DNA of 64,000 nucleotides from Micromonospora sp. WMMA1947 (lineage in GTDB: Bacteria > Actinomycetota > Actinomycetes > Mycobacteriales > Micromonosporaceae): contig NZ_CP114909.1 of NCBI RefSeq assembly GCF_027497355.1, positions 1,860,001-1,924,000 on the forward strand, given 5' to 3'. The notes below the pieces were generated by a model. The model searched no databases. It saw nothing but the letters and a program-made list of their open reading frames with translations, and was not told the DNA's origin. The translations under genes and the position numbers were made by a program. Position 1 is the first letter of the stretch, and each line of letters opens with the position of its first letter. Shown piece after piece: positions 51,549-60,300 of this stretch.

Positions 51549-52997
51549 ATGGTCAGACGGGGCTGGGGAGGATCGACAGCCGCCGCGCTCGGCGTCGCCG
51601 CCGGCGCGGGCGCCGCGCAGCTCGGTTTCGGGTACGGGCTGGGCATCATCGACTGGTCGCCGGCCGGTGCGGTACGGGACGAGGCCGCCTGGGTGGCGAG
51701 CCTCGCCTGGGCCACCTGGATCGCGGCGACCTCGGTCATCGTCGGGGCGGTCTGCGCCCAGCGCCTGCGCGGCCACGACGACGAGCCGCAGGGCGCGCTG
51801 CCCCGGCTCGGCCTGGCGCTCGCCGCCGGTGCCGGCGCGCTCGTCACCGTCCTGCTGGTGGCGGTTCCGGCGCGGGCCGCCCGGGTACCGGACGTCTCCG
51901 CGCCGCAGGCCGTCGCCGCCGCGTACGCGGGCGCGGGGCTGCTGCTCGGCGTGCTGCTGGCCGTCTGGGCGCTGCACACCCGTGCCGCCGCCACCAACCT
52001 GATCGCCACCACCGGCTGGCTCTGGCTGCTCGCCGTGGTGTCGGTGGTCGACGGGGTGGTCGCCGGCCGTGGCCTGACCACCGCCCAGCTCGGCATCTGG
52101 CAGATCAGCGCGGACCGTGGCGCGTTCTGGATCCGCGACTACTTCTACTGGCCCGGGGCGCTGCTGTCGGTGCTCTCCGCTCTGGTGATCGGCCTGGTGG
52201 CGGCCCGGCGAGCCGCCCGCGCACCGGAGATCCGGGTCGGCGCGGCGGCCTCCGGTGCGGCCGGACCGCTGCTCGTCGCGCTGGCGTACCTGCTCGCCGT
52301 GCCGCGCCTGGCCGGGATCGCCGCGGAACAGTTGTCGGCCCACCTGATCGCCCCGTACGCGGTGATCGCCGGCGTCGGCGGCTCGATGGTGATGGCCGCG
52401 CTGGCCCAGCGCGCCGAGCGTCGCGGCGTCGAGCGGGTGACCGTGCCCCGTCAGCGCACCGGCGAGCCGGACGCCGTGGACGGGGAGCCTGCGTCGAGCG
52501 GCGAGAACACGGCCGAGCCGGGCGGCGAGCCGACCCCTGACGACGTGACCCGGCCGATTGGGTCGGCGTCGGCGATCTCGGGCACGTCGGCGTCCGGCAA
52601 GTCGTCCAGGTCGGCGCCGGACCGACCCGCGTCCGGCCGGTCGACGTCGGACGCTTCGGGCCTCGCGACCGGACCGGAGAAGGCGCCGGACCCGTTGGCC
52701 GGTTCCTTACGGGACGGGGTGACGGAGGGCGAACCAGGCGCGGCATCGGGTCGGACGGAGACGGAGCGGGGTCGCGCCACGCGGTCCACCACCGGCCGCC
52801 GTGGACGCGCCGTGCCACCGCAGCGGCAGCCCGACGCATCCGAGCAGGCCGTCTCCGCAGGCCCGCGCGACAAGGGCGCGAACGCCAACGAGACGAGCCC
52901 ACGGAGCACGACGCCGGGCGACTCCGCATCCCCGGCCGGCGCGCCCGACCAGGCCGACCCACCCTCGACCGAGAGCACCCCTCGCCGACGCCGCTGA
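51549..52997 (+). CDS. polytopic membrane protein with disordered C-terminal tail
   Basis: A 482-residue protein with seven or eight TM helices in the first 300 residues and a low-complexity, Ser/Thr/Gly/Glu-rich tail of about 170 residues. I do not recognise a family. A TACGCT box (51536-51541) lies 7 bases before the ATG, again suggesting a leaderless transcript. It is divergent from the PASTA gene. Confidence 0.75.
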   Translation: MVRRGWGGSTAAALGVAAGAGAAQLGFGYGLGIIDWSPAGAVRDEAAWVASLAWATWIAATSVIVGAVCAQRLRGHDDEPQGALPRLGLALAAGAGALVTVLLVAVPARAARVPDVSAPQAVAAAYAGAGLLLGVLLAVWALHTRAAATNLIATTGWLWLLAVVSVVDGVVAGRGLTTAQLGIWQISADRGAFWIRDYFYWPGALLSVLSALVIGLVAARRAARAPEIRVGAAASGAAGPLLVALAYLLAVPRLAGIAAEQLSAHLIAPYAVIAGVGGSMVMAALAQRAERRGVERVTVPRQRTGEPDAVDGEPASSGENTAEPGGEPTPDDVTRPIGSASAISGTSASGKSSRSAPDRPASGRSTSDASGLATGPEKAPDPLAGSLRDGVTEGEPGAASGRTETERGRATRSTTGRRGRAVPPQRQPDASEQAVSAGPRDKGANANETSPRSTTPGDSASPAGAPDQADPPSTESTPRRRR

Positions 52998-53024
52998 GCC
53001 GACCCGCACCGCCCTGGCTCGGCT

Positions 53025-53093
53025 CGTCGATCTTGCAGTTATGGTCCCTCGGATGTCCTAAAAGGGAGGTTTGCGGGGGCCACAAGTGCAAGA
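53025..53093. repeat. REP-like hairpin interrupted by IS-B
   Basis: The left arm CGTCGATCTTGCAGTTATGG (53025-53044) pairs with CCACAAGTGCAAGA (53080-53093), and the rest of the right arm, TCGACG, lies on the other side of IS-B (54480-54485). The original palindrome was therefore about 75 bp long and was split by the element in its right arm. Confidence 0.8.
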
Positions 53094-53150
53094 CGCTTCT
53101 ATGTGTGTGGTGATCGGTTCGGCTGGTTGCCGTTAGGGTTCGGCATCGAT

Positions 53151-53310
53151 GATCACTTGGGTGACTCTTCGTCGATCCGGCTGCCCGTGGTGTGGGTGTG
53201 CCTTGTGCAAGACCTGTCCCCGGGTGATCGTCGGCGCCGGCCCGGCCCACCCTGCTGGCCTGATCAGAAGCCTGCCCGTGCGAGCACACGTGGCCCATCA
53301 CAGATCTGCC
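53151..53310 (+). ncRNA. candidate bridge RNA of IS-B
   Basis: An 11-bp stem (53151-53161 with 53219-53229) encloses an internal loop and a capping hairpin (53179-53202). The 5' side of the loop holds GTCGATC (53171-53177), complementary to the right flank GATCGAC. The 3' side holds GTGCAAGA (53205-53212), identical to the left flank. The two segments would thus pair with opposite strands of the actual insertion site, which is the behaviour of the target-binding loop of IS110 bridge RNAs. The downstream half (53234-53310), with GCGCCGGCCCGGC and TGGCCTGATCAG blocks shared with IS-A, is the expected donor-binding part. Expression is inferred. Confidence 0.8.
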
Positions 53311-53382
53311 GCCGTGGTGACTGCTTCCCGAGCCGACGCCGACTGTCCCGGTCGTCGCTGGCTAAAGGAGCAACAATCCGAG

Positions 53383-54462
53383 ATGACAAGGATCGTAGAG
53401 CGAGTCGCGGATCGCTACGACGTGGTGGTAGGGGTCGATACTCACACCGACACGCACACCGCCGCCGTGGTCGACCGTCTCGGCGCCGTGCTGGCGCAGG
53501 TCACCGTGCCCACCGACCCGGACGGGTTGGCCCGGCTGCTGGCCTTCGCCGTCGCGCACACCCCACCGCAGGGGCGCCGGTTGTGGGCGGTGGAAGGAAC
53601 CCGGGCGCACGGTCAAGGGCTGTGCCGGGTGCTGACCGCTGCCGGTGAAGCGGTCAGCGAGGCACCCAAACCCGCCGCCGCGTCACGCCGGCGGGGCGGC
53701 AAGTCCGACCACCTGGATGCGGTCGCCGCCGCCCATACGGTGCTTGCCCTGCCCGCTGAGCGCATCGCCGTGCCCCGAAGCGACGGACCACGCGAGGCAC
53801 TGCGTCTGCTGCTGATCTGCCGCCGACACCACAGCGACACCCGCACCGCCACGATCAACCTGGTCAAAGCGTTGATCCTGACCGCCGACGACACCCTGCG
53901 CGAGGCGCTACGCGGGCTGTCCACCACCACCCAGATCGCCCGCCTGGCCGCCCTCGACCTACCCGAAACCACCGACCTGCCCTGCGAGGAACACACCCGC
54001 CGCCGCGAACTGACCACCCTCGCCCGGCACATCCAAACCCTCGACGCCACCCTCGCCGACAACCACCGGCGCCTCCGAACCCTCGTCACACACCTGTGCC
54101 CACCCCTGCTCGACCAACCCGGCATCGGACCCGTCACCGCCGCGATCGCCCTCACCGCCTGGTCCCACCCCGGCCGCGTCCGATCAGAAGCCGCCTACGC
54201 CACCCTCGCCGGCACCGCCCCCATCCCCGCAGCCAGCGGCCGCACCAACCGCCACCGCCTCAACCGCGGCGGCGACAGAACCCTCAACAGCGCCCTACAC
54301 ACCATCGCCCTCACCCGCCGCCGCATCCACCCCGAAACCCGCGACTACATCACCCGACGCCGCACCGAAGGCCGCACCACCAAAGAAATCACCCGCTGCC
54401 TCAAGCGCTACATCGCCCGACAGATCTACCGCACCATCACCAACCACCACCGCACCACTTGA
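53383..54462 (+). CDS. IS110 family transposase (IS-B)
   Basis: A 359-residue DEDD transposase. The N-terminal RuvC-like domain has VVGVDTHTDTHTAAVV and GKSDHLDAVAAAHTVL; the C-terminal Transposase_20 domain has PGIGPVTAAIALTAWSHPGR and PIPAASGRTNRHRLNRGGDR with the catalytic Ser. It is intact. The ATG at 53383 follows AAAGGAG at 12 bases; a longer reading frame runs through the bridge-RNA region and is rejected as the coding start. Codon use is less G/C-skewed and CAC/ACC-rich compared with neighbours. Confidence 0.93.
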   Translation: MTRIVERVADRYDVVVGVDTHTDTHTAAVVDRLGAVLAQVTVPTDPDGLARLLAFAVAHTPPQGRRLWAVEGTRAHGQGLCRVLTAAGEAVSEAPKPAAASRRRGGKSDHLDAVAAAHTVLALPAERIAVPRSDGPREALRLLLICRRHHSDTRTATINLVKALILTADDTLREALRGLSTTTQIARLAALDLPETTDLPCEEHTRRRELTTLARHIQTLDATLADNHRRLRTLVTHLCPPLLDQPGIGPVTAAIALTAWSHPGRVRSEAAYATLAGTAPIPAASGRTNRHRLNRGGDRTLNSALHTIALTRRRIHPETRDYITRRRTEGRTTKEITRCLKRYIARQIYRTITNHHRTT

Positions 54463-54524
54463 CAACCCCCACTCACAGATCGACGGGGCGAGGCGGGCGG
54501 GGCGCGGGGCGGGAACGCGAGGGC

Positions 54525-56003
54525 TCAGTCGATGGGCCAGGTGTGGACCGGCTCGTTGGCGCGCTGCAACTCGGCGTACCGCTGGACCATGTGGCGCAGT
54601 GCTGCCTCCCGGTCCAGGCCCCGGTGCCGCTCGGCCGTCCAGACCGTCTCCGTCTGCCAGACCGCACCGTTGCGGCCGGTACGGCAGCGGCCCTCGATCA
54701 CGCCGAGCAGGCGGTCCCGCTCGGCCGGGGCGACACCGAACCGGTCCAGGCCCTCCGCGGCCACCGGCAGCAGCGTGTCCAGCACGAGGGTGGTCACCGG
54801 CACGTCACCGAGCCGGGGCCAGTGCAGGACCGCCTCGATGCCGCGCCGGGCGGCGGCGTGGAAGTTCTCCTCCGCCGAGCTGAACGTCAGCTGGCTCCAG
54901 ATCGGACGGTCCGACTCGGCGAGACCCCGGGCCAGCCCGAAGTAGAACGCCGCGTTGGCGAGCATGTCCACCACTGTCGGGCCGGCGGGCAGCACCCGGT
55001 TCTCCACCCGCAGGTGCGGGCGGTCGTTCATGATGTCGTAGACGGGCCGGTTCCAGCGGTAGACGGTGCCGTTGTGCAGCCGCAGCTCACCGAGCCGGGG
55101 CACGCCACCGGCGTGCAGCACCTCGACCGGGTCCTCCTCCTCGCAGATGGGCAGCAGCGGCGGGAAGTAGCGGACGTTCTCCTCGAACAGGTCGAAGATC
55201 GAGGTGATCCAGCGTTCGCCGAACCACACCCGGGGGCGTACGCCCTGGGCCTTCAGCTCGTCCGGACGCGTGTCGGTGGCCTGCTGGAACAGCGCGATCC
55301 GGGTCTCCGCCCAGAGCTGCCGGCCGTAGAGGAACGGCGAGTTGGCGCCGACGGCGACCTGCACGCCGGCGATCGCCTGGGAGGCGTTCCAGTAGTCGGC
55401 GAAGCTGTCCGGCGCGACCTGGAGGTGGAACTGGAGGCTGGTGCAGGCGGCCTCCGGCGCGATCGAGTCGGTGTGCGTCCGCAGCCGCTCGACGCCGTTG
55501 ATGTCCAGCTCGATGTCCTCGCCCCGGGCACCGACGATCTGGTCGTTGAGGACGCGGTACCGCTCGTTCGTGGAGAGGTTGTCGGCGACCAGGTGGCGCT
55601 CGGTGAGCGTGGGCAGGATGCCGACCATCATGATCGTCGCGTCGGACTTGGCGGCCCGCTCGTCGGCACGGCTGAGGCTGCTGCGGAGGTCCTGCTCGTA
55701 GTCGGCGAAGCCGCTGCCCTCGATCAGCCGGGGCGAGGCGTTCAGTTCGAGGTTGAACTGTCCCAGCTCGGTCTGGAACAGCGGGTCGGCGATGTCGGCC
55801 AGGATCTGGTCGTTGCGCATGGCCGGTTGGGCGACGGCGTCGATCAGGTTCAGCTCGATCTCCAGCCCGGTCATCGGGCGGTCGGCGTCGAAGCCGAAGT
55901 CGTCGAGCATCAGCGCGAAGACGTCCAGACATCGCCGGACCTTCTGCCGGTAGCGGACCCGATCCTCGCGGGAGAAGGCGCCCTGCTCGACGTCTCTGCC
56001 CAT
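54525..56003 (-). CDS. glutamate-cysteine ligase (GCS2) family protein
   Basis: A 492-residue carboxylate-amine ligase of the GCS2 superfamily. It contains MTGLEIELNLIDA (the acidic nucleotide/metal site), QFNLELNASPRLIEG, SLQFHLQVAPDSFADYWNAS and PHLRVENRVLPAGPT. Relatives ligate glutamate to an amine (GshA, EgtA and homologues such as mycobacterial Rv0433). Actinomycetes use mycothiol rather than glutathione, so the substrate may be another amine. The ATG at 56003 has GGGAGG upstream. Confidence 0.87.
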   Translation of the reverse strand: MGRDVEQGAFSREDRVRYRQKVRRCLDVFALMLDDFGFDADRPMTGLEIELNLIDAVAQPAMRNDQILADIADPLFQTELGQFNLELNASPRLIEGSGFADYEQDLRSSLSRADERAAKSDATIMMVGILPTLTERHLVADNLSTNERYRVLNDQIVGARGEDIELDINGVERLRTHTDSIAPEAACTSLQFHLQVAPDSFADYWNASQAIAGVQVAVGANSPFLYGRQLWAETRIALFQQATDTRPDELKAQGVRPRVWFGERWITSIFDLFEENVRYFPPLLPICEEEDPVEVLHAGGVPRLGELRLHNGTVYRWNRPVYDIMNDRPHLRVENRVLPAGPTVVDMLANAAFYFGLARGLAESDRPIWSQLTFSSAEENFHAAARRGIEAVLHWPRLGDVPVTTLVLDTLLPVAAEGLDRFGVAPAERDRLLGVIEGRCRTGRNGAVWQTETVWTAERHRGLDREAALRHMVQRYAELQRANEPVHTWPID

Positions 56004-56205
56004 GTGTCCTCCCGGCGCTGGTGCGACGGAACCGTACCGTTCCGCAACGCATTGTGAACCATTCGCGTGGTGGGCGTAAGTGCGCCCGTCCCGCCACCCG
56101 GCTGGACGGGCGACAGGTCTGCACCTGTACCCCGTCGCCGCCCCCACCAGCGCTTCCGTACCGGAGAACTTCACGTGACGAGGCGCACCGCCGGGGCGTA
56201 CGCGA

Positions 56206-56243
56206 GAAGGGCCCGCACCGTCGGCGGACGGTGCGGGCCCTTC
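56206..56243 (-). terminator. strong terminator after yceI
   Basis: A perfect 17-bp inverted repeat with a GGCG loop (arms beginning GAAGGGCCCGCACCG) lies 16 bases beyond the yceI stop. Confidence 0.85.
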
Positions 56244-56258
56244 GGGCCGGTGCCGGGC

Positions 56259-56840
56259 TCAGCCCTGGCGGATGCCCTCACCCTCGATCTCGATCTTGAC
56301 CTTGCGGCCGACCAGGACGCCGCCGGTCTCCAGCGCCACGTTCCAGGTCAGACCGAAGTCCTCCCGGTCGATCTCGGTGGAGGCGGAGAAGCCGAAGATG
56401 TCCTGCCCGAACGGGCTGCGGCCGACGCCCTCGAACTCCACCTCGAGCTCGACCTGACGGGTGACGCCCTTGATGGTCAGCTCGCCCACGAGCACGAACT
56501 CGTTGCCGTCGCGGGACTTCACCTCGGTGCTGCGGAACTCCAGCGTCGGGAACTGCTCGGCGTCGAGGAACTCCGGGCTGCGCAGGTGCGCGTCGCGGTC
56601 GGCCTGAGCGGTGTTGATGCTGGCCGCCTGGATGCTGGCGGTGACCGAGGACTGCATCGGGTCGTCGGCGACGGTGATGGTGGCGGTGGCCTCAGCGAAC
56701 TCACCGCGTACCTTGCTGACCATCATGTGCCGCGCGACGAAACCGACACGCTTGTGCGCGGCGTCCAGCACGTAGGTGCCGGGGGCGGGGATGGTGAGAC
56801 CCTCCCAGTCGCGGGTAGTCGCCTCGGTGCTGCTGGTCAT
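56259..56840 (-). CDS. YceI family lipid-binding protein
   Basis: A 193-residue lipocalin-like beta-barrel protein: YVLDAAHKRVGFVARHMMVSKVRG, FLDAEQFPTLEFRSTEV, VLVGELTIKGVTRQVELEVE, FGFSASTEIDREDFGL. YceI relatives bind polyisoprenoids. No signal peptide is visible, so it is probably cytoplasmic. GGAGGAG precedes the ATG. It is divergent from a MarR regulator, a common pairing in actinomycetes, and likely repressed by it. Confidence 0.93.
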   Translation of the reverse strand: MTSSTEATTRDWEGLTIPAPGTYVLDAAHKRVGFVARHMMVSKVRGEFAEATATITVADDPMQSSVTASIQAASINTAQADRDAHLRSPEFLDAEQFPTLEFRSTEVKSRDGNEFVLVGELTIKGVTRQVELEVEFEGVGRSPFGQDIFGFSASTEIDREDFGLTWNVALETGGVLVGRKVKIEIEGEGIRQG

Positions 56841-56941
56841 GATGTTCTCCTCCGGAGAAGAATGTTTAGGTGCCCAACGACTGACTGAGCAACTATAGCT
56901 ACGACAATATTCCCCGTGTCAAGTGTTGCTAGGATGGTGGC

Positions 56942-57433
56942 GTGGACCAGAACGTGTTCGACGACCCCCGGATCACTGCCGTCGGCCTGCTCGTCGAGGC
57001 GCACGCCGGGCTCGCCGCCCGGTTCGCCGCCCAGTTCGAGGAGCACGGCCTCTCCCCGGTCGAGTTCGAGGTGCTGACCCGGCTCGCCCGCTCACCCAAC
57101 AACCAGCTGCGGATGACCGACCTCGCCGCACAGACCTCGCTCTCCACCAGCGGTGTGACACGCGTGGTGGACCGGATGGAACGGGACGGGCTGATCTGCC
57201 GGCGCGCCTGCCCGTCCGACCGGCGCAGTTCCTTCGCCGTGGTGACCACCGCCGGTCTGAGCCGCCTGGACGACGTCCTTCCCGGCCATCTGCGGATCAT
57301 CGAGCAGTGGTTCACCAGCCAGCTCGACCCGGCGCAGCTCGCCGGGCTGCTGGACGGACTGCGCCGGGTCCGCGACGCGGTACATCCGGGAGCCACCGCC
57401 GGCAGCACCGAGCCGGCCGAGGACGCCGCCTGA
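56942..57433 (+). CDS. MarR family transcriptional regulator
   Basis: A 163-residue winged-helix regulator: LSPVEFEVLTRLARSPNNQL, MTDLAAQTSLSTSGVTRVVDRMERDGL and the wing ACPSDRRSSFAVVT. It likely represses the divergent yceI and itself through the 101-bp A/T-rich intergenic region. GTG at 56942 has a TAGGAT box (56930-56935) 6 bases upstream, again resembling leaderless expression. Confidence 0.92.
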   Translation: MDQNVFDDPRITAVGLLVEAHAGLAARFAAQFEEHGLSPVEFEVLTRLARSPNNQLRMTDLAAQTSLSTSGVTRVVDRMERDGLICRRACPSDRRSSFAVVTTAGLSRLDDVLPGHLRIIEQWFTSQLDPAQLAGLLDGLRRVRDAVHPGATAGSTEPAEDAA

Positions 57434-57581
57434 CGGTTCGACCCGCCGTCCGCTACCCGCCGGTCACCGGCAGAATGACCGGCAGAACCGCCAAACCGAC
57501 CGGACAAAGCCGTCCGCATATACCTGAATCGGTCGTCGCGCCTCGGTAGTCTTCCGGCAGCGGGGGGCACCGGGGGGTGCT

Positions 57582-57632
57582 GGCGCGAGCGTAGAGCGAG
57601 GGGCAGCACCAGGGGGCTACTTCGCTCGCGCC
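57582..57632. repeat. inverted repeat in the marR-STAND intergenic region
   Basis: GGCGCGAGCG (57582-57591) and CGCTCGCGCC (57623-57632) are perfect inverted arms with a 31-base loop, just beyond the stop of the large regulator (57666). It may act as its terminator. Nothing else is seen in the 232 bases between the two genes. Confidence 0.5.
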
Positions 57633-57665
57633 ACCCCCGCGCCCTCCGCCTCCATGGAAGATCGC

Positions 57666-60200
57666 TCATCGCCCGCGCCGGGCCGACAGCGAGAACAACA
57701 ACTCCTCCTCCGGCGGCAGCAGGCTGACGCCGGTGACGCGCCGGGCCGCGTCCAGCCGGTCCAGCACCGCCGGGTCCCCGGTGCTGACAGCCAGCCCCAC
57801 GAGCGCCTCGACCAGATCCCGTCGGTCGGCGACACCCTCCGCCGCGTCGGCCGCCGCGGCGAACCACTCCGCCGCCAGATCCCGGTCGCCCCGGTGCAGC
57901 GCCACGTGCCCCTCGATCAACCCGCGCAGCGCGTCCTCGGTGCGGGCGTCCCCACCGGCGCCGGGCGGGTCGAGCCGCTCCGCCGCCGGTGGCCGCCGCC
58001 GGCCCGGCACCGCGCCCGATGGCCACAGTCCGGCTGCGGTGGCCATCGCCTCGTCGGTTCGCCCGGCGTGCGCGAGCGCCAACCCGACCGCGCCGATCGT
58101 GCGGCGCCGCCGCCCGGGATCGCCCAGCTCCGCGAGCGCGGCCGCGACCCGGCGCCCCTGCTCGACCGCCTCGGCGTACCGGCCCTCCAGGCGGGTCAGC
58201 TCGGCCTGATCGGCCCGCGCCAGCACCCGCAGGCGCTGGTCACCGCACTGCGCGGCCAGGCGGTCGACGGTGGCCAGCCGCCGCCGGGCGCCGGCCAGCC
58301 GACCCTCGCGTACGTCGTGCCAGATGAGATGGGCCTGCGCGACGGCCATCTCGCGTACCCGGTGATGCCGGGTGGCCGACGCCAGCGCCGCCTCGGCCTG
58401 CCCGCGTGCCTCGTCGTGCTCGCCGAGCGCGCGCAACAGTGTGCAGAGAACGGACCGGGCGGACAGCTCCCCGGTCACGTCACCCGCCTCGGTGAAGGTG
58501 ACCAGGGCGGCCCGGGCCGTCGGCAGCTCCTCCGCCCCCGCGCCGTGTTCGGCCGCCAGCCGGGCCGCCCCGAGCATGGCCCAGGCCCGCAGCGTGGGCC
58601 GGGCACCCGCGACACGCGGATCGGCGAGCAACCGCCGCAGCAGGTGCCGCCCGGAGACGTCGCGCCCACGCAGCCGCCACCATCGGGGCAGCGAGGCGGC
58701 GAGCAGCAGCGCCGTCTCCGGCGCGTGCTCGGCGGCGTACGCCAGCGCGGCGGTGATGTCGCTCGTCGCCTCGTCGAGCACGTGCACCGCGTCGGGCATC
58801 TGCGCGCCCACCAGCCCCGGTGCGGCGCGGTGGACCAGACCGGCGATCACCGACGCGTGCCGCAACCGGATCCGGGCGGTCTCGCCCTCGACGTCGGCCT
58901 GCTCGGCGGCGAAGTCACGGACCGCGTCCAGCAGACGGAACCGGAACGGCGCGGTGCCCCGGACGCTGAGCAGGCCCAGCTCGCGCAGCCGGTCCAGCAT
59001 CGGCGCGGCGTCCCACCGCCGGCCGCCGTCGGCGAGCAGTTCCTCGGCCAGTTCCACGGACCAGCGGTTCCGGAACGCGGACAGCCGCCGCAGCGCCGCG
59101 CGGTCGGCGGGAGCGAGCAGGTGATAGCTGGTCGCCACCGCCTCGCGCAACGTCACCGTGCCGGCGGACGGGTCGGCGGGTTCCCAGCCGGGGCGTACGC
59201 CGGTCAGGTCCAGGACCCGGTCGCCGTAGCGGTCGAGCAGCTCGGTCACGTCGAGGATGCGTCCCCGAGCCGCCATCAGCTCGATGGCCAGCGGCAGTCC
59301 GCCGAGCCGGCGCACCAGCGCGGCGAGCGCCGGCAACTCGGCCGCGGTGGGTGGTTCCCGGCGGGCCTGGGCGAGCCGGGCGGCGAACAGCGCGGCCGCG
59401 GGCCAGCGGTCCAGGTCGGCCGGGTCGGCGGGTTCGGCGCCGGCCGGCGGTACGTCGAGCGGCGCGACCGGCCGGACCAGTTCCCCGGGCAGCCCGACCG
59501 GGCGGCGGCCGGTCACCAGCACCCGCAGCGTCGGAGCGGCGTCGGTCAGGACGCGGAGCGCCTCGGCCACCGGCTCGGGTGCCCGGTCGACGGCGTCGAC
59601 GAGCAGCAACGCCTGCCGGTCGCCGATCCGGCAGGTCAGGTCGGCAAGACGGTTCACGCCGAACATCGACGCCGACGCGGCGAGCACGTCGGCGGTGTCC
59701 GAGCCCTCGCCCACGAGCACCCCGGCCACGCCCGCCGGGTGGCGGGCCGCCACCGCGTGCGCGACTGTGACGGCAAGCGCCGTCTTGCCCACCCCGGCGA
59801 GCCCCACCAGGCTCACCACCGGGTACGCGTCGAGCAGGCCGGACACCTCCGCCACGTCCCGCTCGCGGCCGAGCAGCGGTACGGGCTGGGGCAGTGCGAT
59901 CGGCGGACCGTCGGCGGCACCGGTGGCGGGAAGGCGTGGTGCCGCGGGGCGGGCGGTGCCGACGAACTCCCGCCGCTCCTCACCGCTGAGGCCGAGCGCG
60001 TCGGCCAGCAGGTCGACTGTGGTGCGCTGGGGCCGGGTGGCCCGCCCTCGTTCCAGATCGCGGACCGTCCGTACGCCCACGCCGGCCCGGCCCGCCAGCT
60101 CGGCCTGGGTCAGGCCGACGGCGAGCCGGTGCCCGCGCAGCAGTTCGGACAGACCGGTACGACCGCCTGGGCCCCGCGCACGGTCATGATCCGGAGTCAT
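57666..60200 (-). CDS. HTH-NB-ARC-TPR (STAND) regulator
   Basis: An 844-residue signal-transducing ATPase. It has an N-terminal XRE helix-turn-helix (LSELLRGHRLAVGLTQAELAGRAGVGVRTVRDLERGR), an NB-ARC NTPase with Walker A VGLAGVGKTALAV and Walker B ALLLVDAVD, a winged-helix region, and a C-terminal array of TPR-like helices. STAND proteins of this type switch on a transcriptional or defence response after ligand binding to the repeats; the trigger and target are unknown. ATG at 60200 is chosen because it gives the canonical N terminus close to the HTH. Confidence 0.88.
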   Translation of the reverse strand: MTPDHDRARGPGGRTGLSELLRGHRLAVGLTQAELAGRAGVGVRTVRDLERGRATRPQRTTVDLLADALGLSGEERREFVGTARPAAPRLPATGAADGPPIALPQPVPLLGRERDVAEVSGLLDAYPVVSLVGLAGVGKTALAVTVAHAVAARHPAGVAGVLVGEGSDTADVLAASASMFGVNRLADLTCRIGDRQALLLVDAVDRAPEPVAEALRVLTDAAPTLRVLVTGRRPVGLPGELVRPVAPLDVPPAGAEPADPADLDRWPAAALFAARLAQARREPPTAAELPALAALVRRLGGLPLAIELMAARGRILDVTELLDRYGDRVLDLTGVRPGWEPADPSAGTVTLREAVATSYHLLAPADRAALRRLSAFRNRWSVELAEELLADGGRRWDAAPMLDRLRELGLLSVRGTAPFRFRLLDAVRDFAAEQADVEGETARIRLRHASVIAGLVHRAAPGLVGAQMPDAVHVLDEATSDITAALAYAAEHAPETALLLAASLPRWWRLRGRDVSGRHLLRRLLADPRVAGARPTLRAWAMLGAARLAAEHGAGAEELPTARAALVTFTEAGDVTGELSARSVLCTLLRALGEHDEARGQAEAALASATRHHRVREMAVAQAHLIWHDVREGRLAGARRRLATVDRLAAQCGDQRLRVLARADQAELTRLEGRYAEAVEQGRRVAAALAELGDPGRRRRTIGAVGLALAHAGRTDEAMATAAGLWPSGAVPGRRRPPAAERLDPPGAGGDARTEDALRGLIEGHVALHRGDRDLAAEWFAAAADAAEGVADRRDLVEALVGLAVSTGDPAVLDRLDAARRVTGVSLLPPEEELLFSLSARRGR

Positions 60201-60300
60201 GGGCACGAAGATTACGGATGGACTCCGACGCTCCACAGCCCATCGTCAACCACCCGACCGTCCACTGCCGATATCCGACAGGGCGCCGTGTGGGGCGTTC

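Larger units (their letters stand above)
53094..54477 (+). mobile_element. IS110-family insertion sequence (IS-B), complete
   Basis: The element contains one DEDD transposase (53383-54462) and a non-coding left end with a candidate bridge RNA. Its boundaries follow from the interrupted REP palindrome: left flank GTGCAA-GA, right flank GA-TCGACG. The dinucleotide GA is present on both sides (53092-53093 and 54478-54479), so the restored target is GTGCAAGATCGACG. No terminal inverted repeats are seen. Size is about 1,384 bp. Confidence 0.85.

Noticed and set aside
53149..53382. N-terminal extension of the IS-B transposase frame to 53149.
   Set aside because: The extension overlaps the structured RNA region, lacks a ribosome site and has no homology to IS110 transposases, which begin near VVGVDTH.
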